Shown: piece after piece, positions 25,478-36,500 of the stretch
Layout: every line of letters begins with the position of its first letter
Numbering within the stretch: the first letter of the stretch is position 1
NCBI GenBank assembly: GCA_009760855.2
Contig: WPIO01000017.1
Coordinates: 186,001 to 250,000 of the forward strand
Source: Cristatella mucedo
Lineage: Eukaryota > Bryozoa > Phylactolaemata > Cristatellidae
Direction of reading: 5' to 3'
DNA length: 64,000 bases
Program-made: the position numbers and the translations under genes
The notes under the pieces: model-generated
Database searches by the model: none
What the model saw: the letters and a program-made list of their open reading frames with translations, nothing else
Told to the model about the DNA's origin: nothing

Positions 25478-26544
25478 TGTATTAGAACGAAGAGATCCGG
25501 AGAGGACAGACACATCAGTACAACGTCTTTTCTAAGCCTGTGTTGCACTGGAGAGGCACACTTACATTTAAGAATATAAGAATTATATACATATATAATA
25601 ATGTATATCAATATTTTGTATTAGTATAAGAATATAAGAATTATATACATATATAATAATGTATATTATGTTGGTATAATATATTAATAAATTAATATAT
25701 TATATATAATAGGAATTGTATATATATATATATGCACACATGAGCCACTCACAGGTTGCCAAGGATGCCATGGGCTTTCTCTTGCCTGAGCCTGCATAAG
25801 CTATGCAGCTGACCTATAAGCTCTCTGGCTGCCAGCAGCAACAGGCATAATGGTTGCATCATGGCATCCAATGTGCGTGAACATTCATTCACGTAATATA
25901 CACCGAGGTTTGGCTCGAGCAGGCAACTCGAAATTTCTAGCTGAGGCTCTAAAAGCCCTCTGTTTTATGGCAAATGAAATGTAGTTGTGATAGCTCAATC
26001 GATAAGAGCTCTGGACCTGTAGCCTGGGTATTGCTGAGATCGTTTCCTGCTCACGGTGAACTTCTTTTTTGGAGCTCTTTCCCACGACAGATGGCCTCTG
26101 GTCGCTGTGCGCAGTGACAATACGTAGCAGCATATACCAAAATCGTGTACTTCCGAAGGGCTGTAGGAGTTTCATCAATGGTTGTGAATTGCCTTGAGCA
26201 TCTCCAGTTCTTTGCTCTCCAAGATAGTTCAACAAGTTTGATCTAACCAAATATATAGCCACATTAGTAGAACCAGTACAGTTGGCAACTTTAATTGTGT
26301 CCAATAACAGATTATGCTTTAAAAGTAGTAAAATAATTTTGACTGCTAACCCCCAAGCATTAGATTTTCCCCCGTTGGGCAAGTGATGGTTGTAATAACA
26401 ATAGTAAAATAACTTGTTTTGTATAGCACCTCGAGAGAATTAACTCTCTTTCAGAGCAAACATGCTTTTTAAATGGGAAGTAAGTTTACTTTTGTAATCG
26501 AGTTGATAATGCATGCAGACAGTTGCAGCAGACACTCACAAGCT

Positions 26545-26614
<70 letters not shown>

Positions 26615-29600
26615 TCTCTCTCTCACCCTCACATCTATGCACACTCACTCTCTAATGCTAACTGCCTTGCCGTCTGTCGTAAAGAGCCCCTTATGGCCCT
26701 CAGGTGCCCAGGAGTGTTAACTTGACAGCAGATAAGTTTGGGCTTTACGGTAATGTCGATGCATGTTTGTTGCAATTTTGTTGGCGATCAGCACTGCTGT
26801 CTGACTAACTGAGTGCCTTTAAAGCCAGTTACGAAGAGGCCAGCTGTTGCTAGTCTTCTGTGGTGGCTCACAGAACGTTGACATACTATGACAACTATAC
26901 TATACATACATACTATGACAACTATGACAGTGATCTGGGCGTGGTGAGACGTTGCGGGCTCCTGATATTAACTTCGTGAGAGGCAACGATTCGTGGAGCG
27001 ATGTTGCCAGCATACTTGATTAATTGGACACCCACAGTGCACATGCCTGTGTGAGTGCAGCCAGCTAGGTGCACTGAAAAGTGCAAACAAGACTTGCAGA
27101 CGTGCTCCGACACTGATAAGATGTGCATATGCAAAGCTGTGCAATATAAACAAGCACCAACCCATCCCTCCCCCAATGCAAAGGCAAACACAAAAGCCGT
27201 CGGCCCAGTCTTGATCTCGTAGCTTTCTTCCTGTGCTAAGGTCCTTTCCTTGCAGGGTTCCTCGGTACTATCTATGCTCAGCTATGCCTTGCACCCCAGC
27301 AGCTTCTACAATGACGTGCGTGTCGTGCATGAGTATCGTCAGTGCATCTGCTGCTGCTCCTGCTTCCGACTCCCCCTTTTCCTCATACGGTGTAACCATG
27401 GCAATACTCCTGCCCCTGCTGCTGCTGACTGACTAATTTCCCGTTGCAGAAATTCAAGGTTGTGACGTGGCCAGCTGCAGATTACGGAAAGTTCTACAGC
27501 GGGGATTCGTACATCATTCTTCATGTAAGTGTGCCTCTCCAGTGCTACACAGATTTGGGGCAGACGTTGTACTGATGTGTCTGCCCTGATCTCTTCGTCC
27601 CAATGCAGTGGTAGCAAAGCGTGACCCCTTGGGCTGTTTCTTGCAATGGCATTCGTTAGGTGTCCTCTTATCGAACGGTAATTCTTGCAAACTTTAGGCG
27701 CAACTTTGGCCTACGTCCGCATTCCCTACTTGTTAAGCAAGCTTGTAGAGCAGTGCGTGCTGCTCAATGTCCCATAGCTTCCCTGCATGATCGTTATATC
27801 GTTGTGATCGTTGCGAAGCGATAAGCCAGCTGTCTTTTGCTTAAAAATCGCTCCGGCTTCTGCTCTTGCTCTGCACGTCTCAGACTGTCGAGCACCCTTG
27901 GTTGGTTTTTGCTGCGCGATGCCAAAGCTGTCTCTTCATTTGTATGGATTTTTCCGCTCCGATTGCTTCCGCTTCCGATCTATTTTTTCCGCTGCACTTG
28001 TACAGCTGCTTCTGTGTTGCTCACTATCTCCAGCTTCACCCCTGGTTATTAACGTAGGGAAGGGGTAAGGTGCTCGCACTTCACGACCCAGGTCGCGAGT
28101 CCTGGAGCAGGCAATTATTGCTGCTGGAAGGAATCATTGCTGCTACGGCTCCCCAGCTGCTATGTAAACGACCTCTTTCAAAGCTCGTCTAAGTGGCACG
28201 TGTGAGTTCTCGTTTGCTACCCGTCTGAGGCCATCCGTTGGCCACGGATCTTTACTAATTAAAGCAAGAAAGTCCTTCCTACCGCCACGAAGCAAGATGG
28301 CGCAAAGTTGCCTGCCATGATTCGGCGATGCAAGTCCACAGGCAGCGAGCTCTCGTATACCCGATGACCACTTTAGTTTGCTCATCGTTGTCCCTGGGCA
28401 CGTGGAGTTACTTAAAACGAATATATAAATATGTAGTTCATTTGTATGGCACCCTAAGAGAACTTAATCTCTATTCAGACACTTTGCATATGTCACTCGA
28501 CTCCACTAAGCCCAGGACCAAAGCTACCAATTACATTCACATTGACCTGGGTCGGGGCGAGCACCTTTATCACTAAACCAAACCAGGGCGGCAACAAACT
28601 GTGTTTGGCTTTTATTGTACCTAGCCACATATGTTCTCTTCCTTCCTGGTCGTAAATAGGGTGCATCGACAGCACAGAATGTTCTGTCCGCCACCGCCGG
28701 GAAGCGTGCATGCCTGGTTGATGGTCTGAATGTGGATTCGCGGCAGCATGTCCAAGCCACTGCTAAGGACGCCGAAGCACGGAGATTTTTTACATCTCGT
28801 GCCGCTAGGAAAATTATTTTCCGATTTCATTTCGCAGACTTACAAGCCTAATCCGAGCAGTGATGGCTTGGCATGGGACGTCCACTTCTGGATAGGAAAG
28901 TTCAGCACTCAGGTACGGCACACCCGGCGCCGCGTGCACAGGATGCGATGTATTCACTGGGCGCAAATGCGCACGCGAGGGCAACGAAGCAAAATGCGGC
29001 AGAATCCTAGTGCTCTGTCGTGAGTGCAGCCGAGGGGGGCAGGGCAAATCGGGCTTAGTGCTTTTTCCCTAATCGGTTGCCAGTGGGAGCCCGTAGTTGT
29101 GCACGAGTCGATTCTGGCGCGACCCCTCACGAGCTCGCCATTGACGTGCAGCCGCTCCGTCGTCTGCTCCTACGCTGTCAGAGCACTGCCAGCTGGCAGT
29201 GCTCTGGTGTGTGCAGCGCCGCCGCGCACTCCTTAGACGTAGCAGCAGCTTCGCTTCGCTCCCTGCAGCCAGAGCTCGTTAGCTGCCCTCCTTTTTAAGC
29301 CTGAATGGGCACTGCAACGGAGAGCTGCTTGCTTAGGATGCGACTGCACCTAGCAAGATTAGAGATTAGCCATCGTAGGCGTGGCACTGCTCCAGAGATT
29401 AGCCATCGTAGGCGTGGCGCTGCTCCGCTCGGCTTGCTCACGGCCGCTCAGTCATTTGCTTGGCCAACTGCCGTCGGTCGGGCAGTCGAACTGCCGCTAT
29501 GTTTGACGATGCTCAGCTGCTCCGCCATGCTTGGCAGCGCGGTTTGCCAGCCACTTCAGATGACTCGTGCGCCATTCATGTCCACTATGCGCCGTCGTCT

Positions 29601-30459
29601 TCATTGTTAGCTCTGTCTTAGGGAGGAAAGATGCCAGCTCGTCTCGGACGAGTGCTGCTAGAGGAATTCTGTATCAGATTTTCGATTCGGCTCGAATTTC
29701 GTTTTTAGAGTTCTTTTGCAAGTGAGCACTCCCAGCTCCCTATTTTGCTTACCTGTGGCTGTTTGGTGGAGAGGGAGTAGCAGGTCGAGGTCAAGGAGCC
29801 GAACTCACCGGGAACGCTGGCTGCAGCAGCAGCTCGAGCGGCCACGGTTGCTCAGTGAGCCATCCTCGAGACAGACACCAGCGGAAGCAGTCTTGTTTAA
29901 TTGAACTAAACCCATGTACAGCTTGCCTTTCAAAGGGCTTGTACCGGAAATGCCTGCGGTTAGCTAGTTGGAGCTTGATGGGACAGGGGGCAGTCGGCAG
30001 ACTGTCCTTGCCAAGAGTCGACCCGGGGTCGGGGCTTAGCACTCGGGTGCCACTGAGCGGCCCAACAGCTTGCACAGCTGCCAAGTAGCTGGGGCGTACC
30101 TCGCCTAGTCGCGTCAGTTTGCTTCCATTTTCCATCTACTCGTCAGCCTGGTCAATCGCACTGTGCCGTTTCTTGGTACTTCCTCGTCAGATCAGTCTGG
30201 ATGCCTCGTCGTTTTTGTCATAGGATGAGTATGGCACTGCTGCCTACAAGACGGTCGAGCTGGACCACTTCCTCAGCGATGGTCCCGTGCAGCACCGAGA
30301 GGTGCAAGACTACGAATCGGCCCTGTTCAAGTCATACTTCCAGCAGTTGACGTCAGTACCTCACCCTGCCCCCAGACTTGCCTACTGCAGTACAATGACA
30401 TTGACTAGTTGGGCTATGCAGCAGCCGCCAAGTTCGGTCCCTCGTTTAAAGCTTTGGCA

Positions 30460-30537
<78 letters not shown>

Positions 30538-33500
30538 AGAAGGAGAGATGGAGAGAGAGAGAGGGAGGGAGGGCGGCCCGGTTCGCTTTCCGCTCACTCT
30601 GCTGCCCTGCAGCCATTGATCACGACCGCACTTCGAGCGTTATCTCTTTTTGAACAGTGTCATGGAGGGCGGCTGTGACAGCGGCTTCCGCCACGTGAAG
30701 CCCCACGAATACAAGCCACGCCTTCTGCATTTCCGTGGTGGCAGGAAGCTGGTCGAGGTGCGAGAGGTGAGTTAGAGTCGCGCGGCACCATGCGGTTGAG
30801 CATGCTGCAGGCAGACAGGATCTGCTCGTCGACCGTCTGCTCATGCGGGCAGCAACAGCAGCAAGTGGCAGCAGCGATTGGGGCGCTCTATATAACGTCG
30901 CCATCTTCACTGCCACCACTTTAGGTGCCGCTGAAGATCAAGAGCTTGAACTCGGATGACGTGTTCATCCTCGACCTGGGAATGCAGATCTACCAGTGGA
31001 ACGGGAAGCATGCCAACAAGGACGAGAGATTCAAGGCGGCCCAGTACTGTCAGCAGCTGGAGGGCGAGCGTGGCGGCGCTCACAGCGACGTGCTTGACGA
31101 GGACGGCATTTCGACGAGCGTGAGTTGCCGGCGCTACGTGGTAGCGCCGGCGACTTTGGCCTCCTTGAAACGCCCCATGCTACCGTCGGAGCCGTCGGCA
31201 AGAGGCTGTCGGCTCTATTGACCCGTATCGGAATTGACTTATTTCAAAACTGAACTCCAGAGGGTTGCTCCTTTGGGCTCCGTGGTGGCATGTGATGTCC
31301 CATTCATTGGCTTTCTTTACTCTTGCAGCATGCCTTTTATGAGAAGCTGTCTATTGACGTTGGTGACGTGACCGATGCTGGTGTGGCAATCTCTCACGTC
31401 GATGCCAGTCAACCGAAGAGGCTATTCAAGTGAGACACTGCACCGGTGCTGCTAATGCTGGTGCTGCAGCTTAAACGGCAGCGCCTCTGCTGCAGTCCTC
31501 CTTCCTGTTCTTGTCTTGAATGCGTGATCGGCAATTCACTTGTCTTTGAAAAAAGGCCGAAAGTGTGTGGAGTAGACTCTCGGTTCGTTTGAAAATCAAA
31601 ACCCCAGTTGCATGTAGGGGTAACTTGGGCAGGGCCTCTGATGAGTCTCTGGAATGCTGGAGTATTGATGTGCTAGTGATGAGGTATTGCATACAGAAGC
31701 GGGAAGGCTGAGAAAAGCTGCCATTAGAGTACATTACACGAGGTCAGGTATGCTGCAATGGTGTTCATTACTGCCTTCGGCCGCTGGATTTCCATGCATG
31801 TAACCAGCCACATTCATCGATTCTGCACCTCACCTCAGACCTACAGATATTTTGTAATTCAGCCGAACAATGTGAGGACGGATCTATTGGAGACTCAGAG
31901 AACAGGGCTAACAGAGCCCAGATGGAGCAAACATGAACATGTTTTGGGGTAATGAATACTCAAAAAATACAAATTTAGTGTCGAGGGTATTGGACTCCTT
32001 TTCTTATTTCATTATGTCTTAAAAATTAAGTTTTACTACCGAGGACAGTGATTCTGCATAAGAACGATAAGCTTTTTGGTTTAGTTTTAAGTTTTGGGGT
32101 AATTTCATTTTGCAGGAATAGCTTTTGAGAGTCCCCAACAAAGTTTCTCATGCCTTATTCTACTAATTTATCTAGAGCAGGGGTAGGCAAACTTTTTGAC
32201 TCACGGGCCACAATGGTTTCTAAAATTTGACAGAGGGGCCGCGCTAGAATAGGAGAATGGTGTGTTTGTGTGAAGTAATATAAATTAAATGTAAAAATCA
32301 TTGCACGAAAAGATTTGACATTTAACAGGCAGCAAGACACCATTGTGCTTAGTTTATTGTAAAAAATTTTGCAAATTTATAAATTTAATAACGTAGTAAT
32401 AAACTCCCATTCAGTTTCAGAAGGAACAGTGTTGTTGGTCTCCTTTTTTTTGCAAGTGCATCAATATCTGGCGTTGTATTTGTTGTGGCAATTTTCAAGA
32501 TAGATCCGAGGTGTTAACTTGGATCTGTGACGGGCTTTGTTGATGTTCAAGAAGCTGAATGTCTGTTCACACACATAGGTTGAGCCAAACAACGTCAGCA
32601 TCTTCTGTGCCTTCCTCTGGAGGTTTGTAAACGTGGTTTCGTTAAGTGAAGCATAAAAGTCGTTCAGTTTAAGATAGTGGAACTTCTCCTTCAATACATT
32701 GTCAGGCTGGAGATCTATCAGTTCCAACTGCAGCTCCTGTGGTGCTGTTTCTGGGTCTTGTGACAGGGGACAGGACACCAGCTGAAGTGACTTTTCAATT
32801 TTTTCAAAGTCACAGAAACGACGGCAGAATTCTCCGTGCAGGTCGTCCAGTGATTTGCTGTACTTCTGTACGTTTCGCGTCGTCGCCTCGTTCTGCGTGG
32901 CTAGTGTGGGGAAATGAGTGAAAGATTTGTTTGAAATTTGTCTGGAGAAAAGAGTCAGCTTGGATTTGAAGGCCTTAACATTTGTGTACATATCGTGCAT
33001 AAATTGATCTTTCCCCTGTAGCTCGGTGTTCAGCTCATTCATGTGCGAAAGTATGTCTACAGCAAACGCAAAGTCACAAAGCCAGTTCTTGTCACTTAGC
33101 TCAGGAAATTCGTCGGAACTCTCCATTAACTCCAAAAATGCAGTGATCTCCTCCTTCAGCTCCCACACTCTTTGAAGGACTTTGCCCAAACTCAGTCAGC
33201 GCACACGAGAGTGGCAAAGTAAGTCCTGGCGATCTGCATCGGTTTCTTCCAGGAACGCAATGAACTGGCAATGCTGAAGTCCCCTTGCTCGTATAAAGTT
33301 TGCAAGTTTTACAAGTGAATTCACGACATGATTTAGCTGCAATATAGACTTACACAGAACGTCCTGATGAATGATGCAGTGAAGGAAAATAACATCCTGA
33401 TCAGGATTTTCCACTTTTACTTATTTCTGCAGTCTTTTTAGCAGCCCAACGTTTTTCCCAGTTAAATTTGGCGATCCATCCGTGGTGACATTGGCAAGTT

Positions 33501-36500
33501 TACTCCAAGGTAGCTTCATTCTCTCGATGGCAGCAGACACCTGGTTATACAAGTCCTCTTCCCTCGTTTTTCCTTTCATGGACTCCATGGTAAAGAATTC
33601 CTTTGTGATCTCAAAACTATCGCTAATCCCTCGGATAAAAATTAGGAGCATAGCAGTGTCTTTTAAGTCGTTACTTTCATCCAGTGCTAGTGAATAAAAC
33701 TTAAAGGACTCTGCCGTGTTTAATTTGCTGGCTATATCTTCGTAAATCAATTCCACACGGCGAGTCACAGTACTTCGTGATAAACTGATTTTTCAAATTT
33801 GCCTTTGCTCTCCGCACACAAGAGACCTGCTGTCTCAACCATGCATTCTTTTAAAAATTCGCCTTCGGAGAAAGGCTTACTGCCTTTGCTAATTTTAACG
33901 CTAGCAAAAAACTTGCCTTAGTACTTGACTCTTGAATCGCATTTGTTTGTGAAAATGGTTTTGCTGAGTCTGTAAATTAGCCTTCAATCTCTGAGCTGTA
34001 GCCGCCCGTTCTTGTGGAGACTTTTGACTCGCTTAGTTACCATGTTTTGTGGCAAAATGACGGCTGATGTTGTATTCTTTAAAAACTGCTATAGTTTCTT
34101 GGCATATCAGACATTCAGCTGTTGATCGGACTTCAGTGAAAAACTATTTTGTCGTCCACTCTTTATTGAACACTCGGCACTCACTGTCTACTTTTCTTTT
34201 CTTTGGTCTGCTCATTTTTACTGAAAGGCTGAAAGTACAAAGCGACAAAATGAAGTAGAGAGTAACCGTATTGCATCATACTCAAGGGTAAGTGTCTTCG
34301 GGGTGCGCCATCTGCAGGGGAAAGATGGGAATTACAGCTGGGTAAAATGATTGAGGTGTCTTTATAATAAAATTTAATTTAATAATATAACGTGGACGAG
34401 TGCTGCGGGCCGGATTGAAAAGCCCGACGGACCTTAAATGGCCCGCGGGCCGTAGTTTGCCCATGTCGGATCTAGAGTTTTTAATATCGTAATAGTATGT
34501 AGTTGTGTGCACTCTTAGGCTCTTTGAATCTTAATTTCGTGGTCATTGTTGACAGTTAGCTCAATTTGTGGGCCTTAGTCCATTCATCTGCTAGGGTTAT
34601 GACTGTCTCAATTCAAATACCAATGAATAAGAGGCTCCTTAAATCTATTCACCTCAGTGTAGCTAGCTAAAAACCTGTTGATCTGTAGATTAGACCATCT
34701 CAATGCTCTTGAGTACGAGTTATGAGGAGTGAGCTATTCAGCTGAGAGTCGTGCGAGACTGCCAGGCCCCTACGAATCTTACCCGAGCTTGGGCCTGCTC
34801 ATCTGGAACACTGCTTGAGACACTCTTTGAGTTGCTTGTAGAACGGTCATAAAGCGGTCATATATCACTTTAAGAGCTTAGTAGAGTGCAGTGGCCTCTA
34901 GGCCGCCCGAGTCAGATACCAGCGGTTGGTGATCGATCACGGGTGTTCATTATGTATGATTCGGTTAGACACGACGGTTTGGCTGGGCACTTTGAAAAGC
35001 ACCAATACATGGCTTGTCCAAATGTAAAACCCGTTTAAACCGTGAAAGCCAGTGATTAGTAAGTGCAGACGGCACTTGTACAAGGTGTGCAGTTCAATTG
35101 CGGCTGGATATGGTAGTGACTGACTTTCGTGTACAGATGCTTGCAATGAACAATGAAAATGCAATGATAACCCTATGCTAGGAATAACGGGATGAGCGGG
35201 CGTAGTGGGTGCAGTAGGTCTAAGAAGAAAGTGGTACTCAAGCATTCATAGACTCTTGTCGCTGACCCATAGGTCCCTCAATTCCCTTGCTCAAGCCCTA
35301 CCGGTCAGAATTACTTTCTCATGTATTCCCATGTATACCCATGTTTCCCATTCCTGTATCTCCGTCTGTAACTCCACAGTTGCACAAAGACTTTGTGAGT
35401 GTTACGAAGGAGAGTTTATCATGGTGTACTCAAAGCCTAAGCAGCCTTTGGTACGCAATCGGTAGCCAACAGACTTTATCTCATGCAACAATGAGAAAGT
35501 AAGAAGCATAGCTGAGTCAGGAGAGTAGTTGGGCTGGTGAGTCGGCAGTATGAGGGTAGTTGTCGTTCCCATCAGGCGTCCGTCCAGTCGCACCACCAGT
35601 TCGTCTGAGAAGTAGGAACTTCGACAGGAAATCCACTGGAGACTGGGCCTTCAGCTACAATGCTCCTAAAGCCAGGAACTCACACAGCCAACTCACATAA
35701 GGTCATCTCCCGATTTGATGACAGCAAGAAGTACCTAAAATCCTACTTGTCACTATAGGCCCGAGTCTTATAATGCATGCTGGCACTGAGAATGGTCCCA
35801 CTAACCATGTGGCTATGCTTTTTTTTACAGCACATGTCAAGTGCCAAGAAAGACATTACATTATCTGAGGGTGCCATGCAAATCTATCGTTGTTATCATC
35901 TGCTGGATGGTGTTTTTAATGGTTGGCTGGTGTATCGGTGCTCTCAGCTCTGCTTTTCCTTGATACTCCTTGTGTCCTCTTTCCAGTCATCTGTTAAGCT
36001 GGACCAGAGGGACAGCCAGCCCTTGTGCTTCATTTCGGGTCAGCATCGGTTTAGTGTAGCCTGGTTCAAATCTGCCGGGCAGGTCGGTGGTCGGTGGTTC
36101 ATTTGTGCCGACCGACCGTCCTGCTGCTGCTGCTGCTGTTGACCTGAATTCGCATGTCAAAGTCACTTTCACAGTCTCGTAGAAGGAAAGGGATTTAAAC
36201 GATAAGTATTAGCTGATTTAACAGCCTCATATATCGGCAGAAGAGTCTTAATGATATATCGGCAGAAGAGTCTTAAAGGTATATCGCCACCGCGGCCAGT
36301 TGGCAATAAGAGATTGCTCACGTCAGGATTCGAACTCACGACCTCGGTCGTATGGAGCGAGCACCGTATCTCCTGGGCTAAGCTCGATGGCCTCACGGGG
36401 CCTCGCACTGCGACTGCTGCCCAATCATCACCGGGTTTTAACTCGTGTTTCCTGTTTCCTTTGCAGCAAGTGTTAAGCGCCTAGAAACAGATTGAGTTCT

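Noticed and set aside
25885-26382. 165-codon minus-strand frame
   Set aside because: It runs antisense through a tRNA-like SINE head and contains no known domain.
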